NCBI RefSeq assembly: GCF_900187015.1
Contig: NZ_LT906479.1
Coordinates: 3,038,001-3,102,000, forward strand
Reading direction: 5' to 3'
DNA: 64,000 nt
From: Serratia ficaria
GTDB lineage: Bacteria > Pseudomonadota > Gammaproteobacteria > Enterobacterales > Enterobacteriaceae
Part shown: in pieces, positions 46,554-55,230 of the stretch
Position numbering within the stretch: the first letter of the stretch is position 1
Layout: each line of letters opens with the position of its first letter
The notes under the pieces: model-generated
The model's input: the letters and a program-made list of their open reading frames with translations, nothing else
Told to the model about the DNA's origin: nothing
Database searches by the model: none
Translations under genes and position numbers: made by a program

Positions 46554-49500
46554 GATGAGGCTCCGCTGGTTTGCCGCAGCCCGGGCTGAACCGCCAGCGG
46601 TTGGCTGCACACCCACACCCGGCCGGATTCCACCCGCACCGGCCAGGCGGTGACGCCCGGTTCGCCGCTGTCCACGCAGACGCCGTCGCGCAGGCGAAAA
46701 CGCTGTTTGTACAGGGGGGATATCACCACGGGTTCGCCCGCCACGTCGCCCACCAGCCCGCGCGCCAGCACGTTGGCGTCGCTGTCTGGCTCGCGGTTGG
46801 CCAGCGCGTAAACCCCGTGCTCAGGCAGATGAAACAGCGCAATCTGCTGCTGCCCCAGGCGCGCGGCGACGCCGGCGTTGGCGGGAATATCGGCCAGTAA
46901 GCACACCTCTTGCCACTGCGCTTCCTGGCTGATAACCGGGATGGCCTCCGCCCGCAGGCCGGCGGGCCGATGCTGGCCGCGCTCCGGCAGCCAGGCGATC
47001 GCTTCATCCGGCTGCTCGCTGTTGACGAAGCCGCGGAACAGCTTCAGCCGATCCGGGCTGGCGAGCGTGGTTTGCCACTCGCACTGGTAGCTGGCGACCA
47101 CCGACTGCATCTCCTTTTCCAGTTCGGCGGCGATGCCCAGGCTGTCTTCCAGCACCACCTGGCGCAGGTAGTCCAGCCCGCCTTCCAGATTATCCATCCA
47201 GCTGCTGGTGCGCTGCAGACGGTCGGCGGTGCGAATGTAGAACATCAGAAAGCGGTCGATGGTGCGGATCAGCGTGGCGGTATCGAGATCGCTGGCGAAC
47301 AGGTCGGCATGGCGCGGCTTCATGCCGCCGTTGCCGCACAGATACAGGTTCCAGCCCTTGTCGGTGGCGATCACCCCGACGTCCTTGCTCTGCGCCTCGG
47401 CGCACTCGCGGGTGCAACCGGACACCGCCATTTTGAGCTTGTGCGGCGAGCGCAGCCCCTTGTAGCGGTTCTCCAGCGCGATCGCCAGCGCGGTCGAGTC
47501 CTGCACGCCGTAGCGGCACCAGCTGGAGCCGACGCAGGACTTCACCGTACGCAGCGACTTGCCGTAGGCGTGGCCGGTCTCGAACCCGGCCGCCACCAGC
47601 TGCCGCCAGATGTCCGGCAGCTGCTCCAGCCTGGCGCCGAACATGTCGACCCGCTGGCCGCCGGTGATTTTGGTGTACAGCCGATAACGCTGGGCGATTT
47701 GCCCGATGGCGATCAGGCCTTCCGGCGTGATCTCGCCGGCGGGCACCCGCGGCACCACCGAATAGGTGCCGTCCTTTTGAATATTGGCGAAGAAACGGTC
47801 GTTGGTGTCCTGCAGCGGCAAATGCTGCGGTTTCAGCAGATATTCGTTCCAGCAGGACGCCAGAATGGAACCGATCAGCGGTTTGCAAACCTCGCAGCCC
47901 CGCCCCTGACCGTGGCGCGCCAGCAGGTCGTCGAAGGTGCGAATATCGCCGACGCGCACCAGGTGATACAGCGCCTGGCGCGAGTAGGCAAAGTGTTCGC
48001 AAACGTCCTTTTTCACCGTCACGCCGCGCTGCTGCAGCGCGTGTTCCATGACCTGTTTTACCAACGCCGCGCAGCCGCCGCAGCCGGTGCCGGCTTTGGT
48101 GCAGCTTTTCACCGCCGCCAAATCGCCGCAGCCCTGTTCCACCGCGCAGCTGATGTCGCCCTTGCTGACGTTATGGCAAGAGCAGATCTGCGCGCTCGCC
48201 GGCAGCGCCGACACGCCCAGCGCTTTGGGCGCCGCGCCGGCCGAAGCCGGCAGGATCAGGCTTTCCGGGCTGGCGGGCAGCGGCAAATCGTTCAGCATCA
48301 TCTGCAGCAGGTCGCCGTACTCGCCGCTGTCGCCCACCAGCACCGCGCCCAGCAACCGCTGGCCGGCGGCGTCGACCACCAGCTTCTTGTACACCTCCGC
48401 CGGGCCGTCGACCCAGCTGTAGCTCTGGCTGCCGGCGGTATGCCCGTGCGCGTCGCCGATCGACGCCACCTCAACGCCCAGCAACTTCAGCTTGGTGCTC
48501 ATGTCCGCGCCGCAGAATACGCTTTCCCGCCCGGCCAGCCGATCCGCCAGGGTGCGCGCCATCTGGTAGCCCGGCGCCACCAGCCCGAAAATCTGGCCGT
48601 TCCATAATGCGCACTCGCCGATGGCGTAGATGGCCTCGTCCTCGGTGCGGCACTGGCTGTCTATCACGATGCCGCCGCGCGGCCCGACCTCGAGGCCGGC
48701 CTCTCGCGCCAGCTGGTCACGCGGGCGAATGCCGGCGGAAAACAGGATAAGATCCGCCTCCAGGCTTTCTCCATCGGCGAAATTCATGCTGTGACGCCGT
48801 AACAAACCGTCGCCGATGGCCTGCGTCTGCTTGCCGGTATGCACGCTGACGCCCAGCGCCTCGATTTTTCTGCGCAGCATCGCCGCGCCGCCGTCATCCA
48901 GCTGCACGCCCATCAGCCGTGGAGCGAACTCCACCACGTGGGTTTTCAACCCTAGCTGGCGCAACGCATTGGCGGCTTCCAGCCCCAGCAGGCCGCCGCC
49001 GACCACCACCCCGACGCCGGCGCTCTGCGCGCATTCGGCGATCGCCGCCAGATCGTCCAGCGTGCGGTAAACCAGGCAGCCGGGGCGATCGTTGCCCGGG
49101 ATCGGCGGCACAAACGGATAGGAGCCGGTGGCCAGCACCAGGCGATCATAGGCCGTCTCGCGCCCTGCGGCGTCGATTACGCAGCGCCGCCGGCGATCGA
49201 TGGCGCATACCGACTGCCCCAAACGCAGTTCTATGCCGTAACGTTCGAAGAAGCCCTCTTCCGCCATCGCCAGCGAATCGGCGCTTCGGCCGGAGAAAAA
49301 CTCCGACAGATGCACGCGATCGTAGGCCGCTACCGATTCCTCGCAGAACACCAGGATGTGAAACTGCAGGTGCAGCTCGCGCGCCACCAGTTGCTCCAGG
49401 AAGTGCTGCCCTACCATGCCGTGACCGGCAACCACCAAAACGGGTTTGTTCATCTCAGTTATCCTCTCGCCGGACGCCTGCGGCGCCGCGGGTTCGCTGC

Positions 49501-50680
49501 TGCCAAACAGCAGCTCGGCGGGGTGATTCACCGGCTGACCGAGCTGCTGCAGATAAAGGGGGCCGTCCTGGGCGTCGCCGTAGAGCAACGCCCCGCACAG
49601 CACGCCGTCGCGCATCAATAACCGGCGATAGTGCTGCGCCAGCGGATCCTCCGCGCTGTGAATTTCACTGCGCGCATCCGCCATGACCTCGCCGGCGCTG
49701 AACATCTCAATGCCGCTGACCTTCAGCCGCAGCGGCTGCGGCGCCGGGGCGTAAGCCTCCGCCGGCTCGCCGGCCAGCTGCCGCGCCAGCAACGCCGCCT
49801 GCTGCCAGCAGGGCGCCACCAGCCCCGGGACGGCGTCGCCAAACTGCGCGCACTCCCCCAAGGCGAAGATGGCCGGATCGGCGGTGCGCATCCTGTCGTC
49901 GATGCGCACGCCGCGCGCGCATTCCAGGCCGGCGGCCTGCGCCAGGCCGATCTCCGGCCGCACCCCGATGGCGATCACCGCCAGATCGCACGGCAGTTCA
50001 TCGCCGTCGCTCAGGCTGACGCCGCTCAGCGCCCCCTGCCCGAGAAACCGGCTGACTTCGCAGCCCAGCCGGCAAACAATGCCGCGCTGCTGCAGGTTGC
50101 GCTGCAGCATCCGGCCGGCGACGGCGTCCAGCTGGCGCTCCATCAGGTGCGCGCCGCGGTGAACCAGGCTGACGCGCATGCCGCGCCGCGCCAGCGCTGC
50201 CGCCGCCTCAATGCCCAGCACGCCGCCGCCCAGCACCAGCGCCGGTCGCCCCGCGGCGCAGCGGCTGAGCATCGCCTCGACGTCGTCGAGGGTGCGAAAC
50301 CCGTGCACGCCCGCCAATTCGCAGCCCGGCAGCGGCGGCATCAGCGGCCGCGAGCCGGTCGCCAGCACCAGCAGGTCATAGCCCAGTCGCCGTCGGGCGG
50401 TAGTCACCCGCTTTTTGCGCCGGTCCAGCGCCAACGCCGGCTCCCCCGCCAGCAGCCGCACGCCATGCCGCAGATACCAGCCGGCATCGTGCAGCACCGT
50501 CTCGCTGAATGCCTTCTCCCCCGCCAGCACCGGCGACAGCAGAATGCGGTTGTAGTTGCCGCGCGGCTCTTCGCCGATCACCGTAATGGCGTAGCGCTGC
50601 GGCGCCAGCCGGCAGAGCGTCTCCACCAGCCGCATGCCGGCCATGCCGTTGCCGATCACCACCAGTCGCTGGCGCGTCAT
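46550..50680 (-). CDS. nasB: NasC-NasB fusion: flavoprotein reductase plus NirB-NirD nitrite reductase
   Basis: 1376-residue ORF joining two proteins that are separate in Klebsiella. Residues 1-409 are a NAD(P)H-type FAD oxidoreductase (NasC) with two dinucleotide folds (VVIGNGMAGMRLVE; LVLGGGVLGIEAAAAL). Met410 begins a full NasB: a second FAD oxidoreductase (LVVAGHGMVGQHFLE), two BFD-like [2Fe-2S] Cys groups (CSCHNVSKGDISC; CEVCKPLIG), a siroheme/[4Fe-4S] reductase core (CVGSSWCRYG; GCTRECAEA) and a C-terminal NirD Rieske-like domain (ANVLARGLVGDVAGEPVVIS) without cluster ligands. It reduces nitrite to ammonium; the first part feeds NasA. An internal ribosome site (AGAGGA, eight bases before Met410) could make free NasB. 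Confidence 0.85.
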   Translation of the reverse strand: MTRQRLVVIGNGMAGMRLVETLCRLAPQRYAITVIGEEPRGNYNRILLSPVLAGEKAFSETVLHDAGWYLRHGVRLLAGEPALALDRRKKRVTTARRRLGYDLLVLATGSRPLMPPLPGCELAGVHGFRTLDDVEAMLSRCAAGRPALVLGGGVLGIEAAAALARRGMRVSLVHRGAHLMERQLDAVAGRMLQRNLQQRGIVCRLGCEVSRFLGQGALSGVSLSDGDELPCDLAVIAIGVRPEIGLAQAAGLECARGVRIDDRMRTADPAIFALGECAQFGDAVPGLVAPCWQQAALLARQLAGEPAEAYAPAPQPLRLKVSGIEMFSAGEVMADARSEIHSAEDPLAQHYRRLLMRDGVLCGALLYGDAQDGPLYLQQLGQPVNHPAELLFGSSEPAAPQASGERITEMNKPVLVVAGHGMVGQHFLEQLVARELHLQFHILVFCEESVAAYDRVHLSEFFSGRSADSLAMAEEGFFERYGIELRLGQSVCAIDRRRRCVIDAAGRETAYDRLVLATGSYPFVPPIPGNDRPGCLVYRTLDDLAAIAECAQSAGVGVVVGGGLLGLEAANALRQLGLKTHVVEFAPRLMGVQLDDGGAAMLRRKIEALGVSVHTGKQTQAIGDGLLRRHSMNFADGESLEADLILFSAGIRPRDQLAREAGLEVGPRGGIVIDSQCRTEDEAIYAIGECALWNGQIFGLVAPGYQMARTLADRLAGRESVFCGADMSTKLKLLGVEVASIGDAHGHTAGSQSYSWVDGPAEVYKKLVVDAAGQRLLGAVLVGDSGEYGDLLQMMLNDLPLPASPESLILPASAGAAPKALGVSALPASAQICSCHNVSKGDISCAVEQGCGDLAAVKSCTKAGTGCGGCAALVKQVMEHALQQRGVTVKKDVCEHFAYSRQALYHLVRVGDIRTFDDLLARHGQGRGCEVCKPLIGSILASCWNEYLLKPQHLPLQDTNDRFFANIQKDGTYSVVPRVPAGEITPEGLIAIGQIAQRYRLYTKITGGQRVDMFGARLEQLPDIWRQLVAAGFETGHAYGKSLRTVKSCVGSSWCRYGVQDSTALAIALENRYKGLRSPHKLKMAVSGCTRECAEAQSKDVGVIATDKGWNLYLCGNGGMKPRHADLFASDLDTATLIRTIDRFLMFYIRTADRLQRTSSWMDNLEGGLDYLRQVVLEDSLGIAAELEKEMQSVVASYQCEWQTTLASPDRLKLFRGFVNSEQPDEAIAWLPERGQHRPAGLRAEAIPVISQEAQWQEVCLLADIPANAGVAARLGQQQIALFHLPEHGVYALANREPDSDANVLARGLVGDVAGEPVVISPLYKQRFRLRDGVCVDSGEPGVTAWPVRVESGRVWVCSQPLAVQPGLRQTSGASS

Positions 50681-50682
50681 GC

Positions 50683-51471
50683 TCAGGCCGCCTTCGCATG
50701 TTTTTCGTACAGGAACTTCAGCACCTGCCGGCGGTAGTGGTGGTAGTCGGCGTCGTCCGCCAACGCCACTCTGGAACGCGGCCGCGGCAGCTCGACCCGC
50801 AGAATTTCCCCCACCGTGGCCGCCGGGCCGTTGGTCATCATCATCACCCGATCGGACAGCAGCACCGCTTCATCCACATCGTGGGTAATCAGCACGATGG
50901 TGGTGTGCAGCCGTTGCTGGATCGCCATCACCGCATCCTGCAGGTGGGCGCGGGTCAGCGCGTCCAGCGCGCCGAACGGTTCATCCATCAGCAGCACCTT
51001 GGGTTTCATCGCCAGCGCCCGGGCGATGCCGACGCGCTGCTTCATGCCGCCGGAGATCTCGTGCGGCCGTTTGTGCAGCGCGTGGCTCATGTGCACCAGC
51101 GCCAGGTTGTGCTCAATCCAGTCGCGCATTTCCGCGCGGTTCATCTGCCGGCGGAACACCTGATGCACCGCCAGCGCCACGTTCTCGTAGGTGGTCAGCC
51201 ACGGCAGCAGCGAATGGTTCTGGAACACCACGCCGCGCTCCGGCCCCGGCCCGGCGATCTGCTGGTTATCGCACAGCAGCACGCCGTCGCTCGGCGGGGT
51301 CAGGCCGGCGATCAGATTCAACAGCGTGGATTTACCGCAGCCGGAGTGGCCGATCAGGCTGACGGTTTCTCCGGCCTGAATATCGAAGCTCACGCGGTCC
51401 AGCGCGACGAACTCGCCCTGCGGGGTGGCGAAGCGCTGGCTGACGTTTTGGACCTGAATGATCGGTTTCAT
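50683..51471 (-). CDS. nasD: Nitrate ABC transporter ATPase
   Basis: 262-residue ATPase of the nitrate/sulfonate/taurine family. It has Walker A GHSGCGKSTLLNLIAG near residues 39-54, the Q-loop in VVFQNHSLLPW, the signature ISGGMKQRVGIARAL, Walker B VLLMDEPFGALD and the H-loop ITHDVDEAVLL. It energises uptake through the NasE permease with the NasF binding protein. It ends two bases before the NasC-NasB ORF and starts 9 bp after nasE. Confidence 0.93.
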   Translation of the reverse strand: MKPIIQVQNVSQRFATPQGEFVALDRVSFDIQAGETVSLIGHSGCGKSTLLNLIAGLTPPSDGVLLCDNQQIAGPGPERGVVFQNHSLLPWLTTYENVALAVHQVFRRQMNRAEMRDWIEHNLALVHMSHALHKRPHEISGGMKQRVGIARALAMKPKVLLMDEPFGALDALTRAHLQDAVMAIQQRLHTTIVLITHDVDEAVLLSDRVMMMTNGPAATVGEILRVELPRPRSRVALADDADYHHYRRQVLKFLYEKHAKAA

Positions 51472-51480
51472 GGCGACTCC

Positions 51481-52359
51481 TTAATGACTCTGATAGCTAA
51501 AGCGTTTTGCCAACAGCATCAGCCCCTGTTCGAGCAGCAGCCCGACCACGCCGATCACCAGGATGGCGATGATGATGTTTTCCACGTTGAGGTTGTTCCA
51601 CTCATTCCAGATCCAGAAGCCGATGCCGACGCCGCCGGTGAGCATTTCCGCCGCCACGATCACCAGCCAGGCGATGCCGATCGACAGCCGCACGCCGGTC
51701 AGCACGTAAGGCAGCACCGCCGGGAACAGGATTTTGCGCATCACCGTCCACTCGGACAGCTTCAGCACCCGCGCCACGTTGAGGTAATCCTGCGGGATGC
51801 GCGCGACGCCTTCCGCGGTGTTGAGGATCATCGGCCAGATAGAGCAGATGAAAATGGTCCAGGTGGAGGCCGGCTCGGCACGCTGGAACAGCAGCAGGCC
51901 AATCGGCAGCCAGGCCAGCGGACTGACCGGCCGCAGCAGCGAGATGATCGGGTTCAGCATCTGCGCCAGAAAGGCGAAACGCCCCAGCAGAAAGCCGGCC
52001 GGGATGCCGACCAGCGCGGCCAGGCCGAAGCCGGTGGCGACGCGCTGCAGCGAGGCCAGCACGTTCCAGCCGATGCCCTGGTCGTTCGGCCCGGCGGAAT
52101 AGAACGGGTCGGCGAACAGCGTCAGCGCCGCCCGCCAGGTCGCCAGCGGCGTCGGAAACCCCTGGCTGTTGAGCGCGGCGATTTGCCAGACGGCCAGAAC
52201 CAGCACCAGGCCGAGAACGGCGGGCACCGTGCGGCGAAAGCCGCGCTGCAACAGCGGGCGCCAGCGCGGCTTGCGCGCCGGCCTGGGCGGCGCCTTCAGC
52301 GGCACCACTTCGGCGGTGGCCGGCGCAGACAGGTCGAGACGTTCAGCGAGATTTTTCAT
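51481..52359 (-). CDS. nasE: Nitrate ABC transporter permease
   Basis: 292-residue inner-membrane permease of the NrtB type. The first helix is VPAVLGLVLVLAVWQIAAL. Then follow the QRVATGFGLAALVGIPAGFLLG segment, PVSPLAWLPIGLLLF and the coupling region ISLLRPVSP/ILNTAEGVARIPQDYLNVARVLKLSEWTVMRKILFPAVLPYVLTGVRL. The frame remains open far upstream inside nasF, but ATG 52359 overlaps the nasF stop (ATGA) and begins a normal N-terminus. Confidence 0.92.
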   Translation of the reverse strand: MKNLAERLDLSAPATAEVVPLKAPPRPARKPRWRPLLQRGFRRTVPAVLGLVLVLAVWQIAALNSQGFPTPLATWRAALTLFADPFYSAGPNDQGIGWNVLASLQRVATGFGLAALVGIPAGFLLGRFAFLAQMLNPIISLLRPVSPLAWLPIGLLLFQRAEPASTWTIFICSIWPMILNTAEGVARIPQDYLNVARVLKLSEWTVMRKILFPAVLPYVLTGVRLSIGIAWLVIVAAEMLTGGVGIGFWIWNEWNNLNVENIIIAILVIGVVGLLLEQGLMLLAKRFSYQSH

Positions 52360-53627
52360 GATTTGGCTCCGCGCATTAGAGTGAAACTCCTGGCGTACTC
52401 CGCCGGGTTGCTGCCGTCCCAGCGCTTGCCGTCCAGCAGGGTGCTGGCGCGCATATCGCCGCCGGGCAGGTTTACCCCGCCCACCGCGCTGGCCGCCTGC
52501 TGGTAGATATCGGTGCGGTTGATGCTGCGCGCCACCGCCAGATAGTCCGGCTCGGCCTCCAGCAGGCCCCAGCGGCGATGCTGGGTCAGGAACCACATGC
52601 CGTCGGACAGGTAGGGGTAGCTCACTTCGCCGTCGTGGAAGAAACGCATCGCGTGCGCGTCCTGCCAGGATTTGCCCAGGCCGTTCTGGTACTGGCCGAG
52701 CATGCGGCCGGTAATGGTCTCCGGTTTGGTGTTGATATAGGCGCGCCCCGCCACCACCTGCGCGGTCTCCCGCCGGTTGGCGTCCGACGCGTCGATCCAG
52801 CGCGCCGCCTCCAGCACCGCGGCGGTCAACGCGCGCGCGCCGTTGGGGTTGGCTTTCACCCAATCGCCGGTGGTGCCCAACACCTTCTCCGGATGATCGG
52901 GCCAAATATCCTGCGTGGTGGCGGCGGTAAAGCCGATATTTTCGGCAATGGCGCGCTGGTTCCACGGTTCGCCGACGCAGAAACCGCTCATGTTGCCGAT
53001 CTTCATGTTCATCACCATCTGCGGCGGCGGCACCACGACGTTGCGCACGTCGTCGAACGGATGGATGCCGGCGTTGGCCAGCCAGTAATACAGCCACATG
53101 GCGTGGGTGCCGGTCGGAAAGGTCTGGGCGAAGGTGTAGGTGCCCTTGGCGCTGGCGTCGATGTGCTTTTTCAGGCTGGCGCCGTCGGTGACGCCGGCCT
53201 GTTTGAACTGGTTGGAAAGCGTGATCGCCTGGCCGTTGTTGTTGAGCGTCATCAACACCGCCATGTCGTGCCGCGGCCCGGCGACGCCCAGTTGCAGACC
53301 GTAGACCATGCCGTACAGCACGTGCGCCGCGTCCAATTCGCCGGACAGCAGCTTGTCGCGCACCGCGGCCCAGCTGGCCTCCTTGCTGGGAATGATTTTG
53401 ATGCCGTATTTCTCATCAAACTTTTTCACCGCCGCCATCACCACCGACGCGCAGTCGGTCAGGGGGATAAACCCCACGCGGATCTCTTTCTTCTCCGGCG
53501 CATCGGAACCCGCGGCCCAGGCGGCATTCATCAGGCCCGGCAACAGCAGGCTGCCGCCCAACGCCGCGCCGCCGGCTAAAAAACGGCGGCGCGACAGCCT
53601 CAGCTCAGGGTGTTTGGTGTGCGTCAT
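52356..53627 (-). CDS. nasF: Periplasmic nitrate-binding protein (Tat-exported)
   Basis: 423-residue binding protein of the NrtA/NasF family. The twin-arginine signal is RLSRRRFLAGGAALGGSLLLPG near residues 11-32. The mature protein shows EIRVGFIPLTDCASVVMAAVKKFDEKYG, a start shared by NrtA-type proteins, and QMVMNMKIGNMSGFCVGEPWNQRA. It delivers nitrate or nitrite to NasED. ATG 53627 has AAGGA seven bases upstream. First structural gene after the attenuated leader. Confidence 0.93.
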   Translation of the reverse strand: MTHTKHPELRLSRRRFLAGGAALGGSLLLPGLMNAAWAAGSDAPEKKEIRVGFIPLTDCASVVMAAVKKFDEKYGIKIIPSKEASWAAVRDKLLSGELDAAHVLYGMVYGLQLGVAGPRHDMAVLMTLNNNGQAITLSNQFKQAGVTDGASLKKHIDASAKGTYTFAQTFPTGTHAMWLYYWLANAGIHPFDDVRNVVVPPPQMVMNMKIGNMSGFCVGEPWNQRAIAENIGFTAATTQDIWPDHPEKVLGTTGDWVKANPNGARALTAAVLEAARWIDASDANRRETAQVVAGRAYINTKPETITGRMLGQYQNGLGKSWQDAHAMRFFHDGEVSYPYLSDGMWFLTQHRRWGLLEAEPDYLAVARSINRTDIYQQAASAVGGVNLPGGDMRASTLLDGKRWDGSNPAEYARSFTLMRGAKS

Positions 53628-53650
53628 CAGCAAGTCCTTCAGTCAGGCGT

Positions 53651-53718
53651 AAAAATAAAAAAAGGCGTCCCATCAGCACATTCCACCGTTGGGGTGAACA
53701 TGCTGAAAGGACGCCTTT
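53651..53718 (-). terminator. Leader terminator (attenuator) of the nas operon
   Basis: The outer stem AAAGGCGTCC/GGACGCCTTT (53718-53709 with 53670-53661, 10 bp) is extended by CAGCA/TGCTG and followed by a seven-T run and more T-rich sequence. It ends about 24 bp before nasF. In Klebsiella the nasF leader terminator is overcome by NasR when nitrate or nitrite is bound. Confidence 0.88.
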
Positions 53719-53755
53719 ATCCGAATCATGCTAGCGACCGACCGCCATTGGCCGG
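53709..53755 (-). promoter_or_regulatory. Two-hairpin ANTAR (NasR) target in the nasF leader
   Basis: Hairpin 1 (53755-53738): stem CCGGCC/GGTCGG with one G-U pair and hexaloop AATGGC. Hairpin 2 (53722-53709): stem GGAT/GTCC and hexaloop AAAGGC. Both loops have A at position 1 and G at position 4, the ANTAR-target rule, and are 15 nt apart. Hairpin 2 uses bases of the terminator's 5' arm, so the two structures exclude each other. This fits NasR stabilising the antiterminator. Confidence 0.75.
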
Positions 53756-53770
53756 GTCACGCCTGTATTA

Positions 53771-53787
53771 ATGCAGCTTGCATGCCA
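53771..53787 (-). promoter_or_regulatory. Sigma-54 promoter of the nas operon
   Basis: TTGGCATG, four bases, CTGCAT on the minus strand. GG (53786-53785) and GC (53774-53773) are ten bases apart. The start would be near 53761, six bases before the first leader hairpin. The Klebsiella nasF promoter is also sigma-54 dependent. Confidence 0.8.
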
Positions 53788-53872
53788 ACTCTGTCGGCGG
53801 CGTATTTTCCCGCGGTTGCGCGCGGCGGCCCGCCATCTGCCGGCCCCGCTTGCACAACCGCAAGGCAGAAAC

Positions 53873-53889
53873 TGCACTGAGTGTGTGCA
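53873..53889 (-). promoter_or_regulatory. NtrC enhancer site of the nas operon
   Basis: TGCACACACTCAGTGCA has the exact NtrC half-sites TGCAC-N7-GTGCA. Its centre is about 120 bp upstream of the inferred sigma-54 start, a normal enhancer distance. It sits 9 bp after the nasR stop. Confidence 0.75.
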
Positions 53890-53897
53890 TATACTCC

Positions 53898-55178
53898 TTA
53901 GGGAGTATCTTCCGCCTGCGGCAAAATATCGGCCACCGCCAGCATCGCCTCGGCGATGTCGATCAAGCGCCGGTTCTGGTTCATCGCCATCTTGCGCAGC
54001 AGGCCATGCGCCTGTTGTTCCGTCAGGCCGCGGTGCTGCATCAGCAGCCCTTTGGCCCGTTCAACCTGTTTACGCTCGTGCAGGGTGGCGTGCGCGCTGG
54101 CCAGCTCCGCCGACAGCGCTTGCAGCCGCTGCGACTGCTGGCGGATCATCTCCATCATCGAACGCCCGAGGTACGGATTGATGCCTTCCCCCAGCAGCGG
54201 GGCGGCATCGCCCGCAGGGGCGGCGACGAATACCGCGTAGCTGTCCTGCGCCGGCGGCGGCGCCCAGGCGGCGTGATCCTGCGCCAGCGCGCGCTGCGCT
54301 TCATCCAGGCTGCGGCGACAGCCGGCCATCAGCGCCTCCTCCAGCCGATCTTCAATCTGTTTCATCAGGTCAATGCGCGCGCTGGTGATGTCGAACCAAC
54401 GCAGGCTGGTGTCGAGCGGATCGCTCAGCTGCCGCTGGGTGCAGGCGATACGCCGCAGCCGTTCGAACTCGCGCGGGTCCTGCCGCTGCATCCGCGCCCA
54501 CTGCGCCAGCGTCGCGGCGTCGGCAAAGTCGCGAAAGGTGTCGAAACAACGCTCTTGCCCCTCGATCAACGCCAGCAGCCGCTGCTGGTCCTGTTCGCTG
54601 AAGCGCATCGACGCAAACCCCGCCGCGCCGATCGCCCGCTCTTGCCCGGCCAGCTCCTTGCCTTGCATAAAGCTGAACATGGCGATCAGCGCCCGCGCCA
54701 TCGCCGGCTCAACGCAGGCATCCGCCGCCTCGAACACCAGCGCCAGCAGGCTGTGAATGATGTTGTTGAAGGTGCTCATCGCCGCCGGCTGTGAAATCTG
54801 CCGCTGCCGCACCTGCGGGCGCAGCGCCGGCAGCGCGGTGAGATGGTGCAGCGCGCAGGCGATGCGATTGAACAACCGACTGGCGCCGGCCAGCGGCGTA
54901 CTGGCGGCGTCGAGCTGCGCCAACAGACGCTGCACCGCCAGCTCCGCCTGTTCCACCTCCTGCGCCCGGCCGGCCAGCCGCTCGCCGAACATCGCGCCCT
55001 GCGAACACAGGTAGATATTGACGCTGCCGCGTTCGCGCTGCAGCACATGGATCAGTTGGCTCACCCGGCCGACCAGTTGCCCCATCTGCAGCAGCTGTTG
55101 CAGTACGGTAATTTCACAGCGTTTGGACGCCAGCAAAAAATCGCCGGCGCTCGGCGGAAAGGCGCTAGTGCGGCTCAT
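53898..55178 (-). CDS. nasR: Nitrate/nitrite-responsive transcription antiterminator
   Basis: 426-residue cytoplasmic regulator. A NIT sensor domain (about 35-290) has LQRERGSVNIYLCSQGAMFGERLAG near the N-terminal helix and a typical all-helical pattern. A C-terminal ANTAR RNA-binding domain (about 345-420) has RKQVERAKGLLMQHRGLTEQQAHGLLRKMAMNQNRRLIDIAEAML. On binding nitrate or nitrite it should grip the two leader hairpins and prevent termination before nasF. It is directly upstream of the operon it controls, on the same strand. It is somewhat longer than Klebsiella NasR (393). Confidence 0.92.
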   Translation of the reverse strand: MSRTSAFPPSAGDFLLASKRCEITVLQQLLQMGQLVGRVSQLIHVLQRERGSVNIYLCSQGAMFGERLAGRAQEVEQAELAVQRLLAQLDAASTPLAGASRLFNRIACALHHLTALPALRPQVRQRQISQPAAMSTFNNIIHSLLALVFEAADACVEPAMARALIAMFSFMQGKELAGQERAIGAAGFASMRFSEQDQQRLLALIEGQERCFDTFRDFADAATLAQWARMQRQDPREFERLRRIACTQRQLSDPLDTSLRWFDITSARIDLMKQIEDRLEEALMAGCRRSLDEAQRALAQDHAAWAPPPAQDSYAVFVAAPAGDAAPLLGEGINPYLGRSMMEMIRQQSQRLQALSAELASAHATLHERKQVERAKGLLMQHRGLTEQQAHGLLRKMAMNQNRRLIDIAEAMLAVADILPQAEDTP

Positions 55179-55230
55179 GAGGATCCCCGTTGCGGTAAAT
55201 GAACGGATCCTGCAAAAGCCGTGCCGTGCC

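Noticed and set aside
43872..46589. 905-codon plus-strand ORF opposite nasA
   Set aside because: Arg/Pro/Gln-rich antisense shadow; nasA has intact cofactor motifs throughout.
51481..53097. Long frame extending nasE far upstream
   Set aside because: The extension lies inside nasF, which is well supported; ATG 52359 has the usual overlap with the nasF stop.
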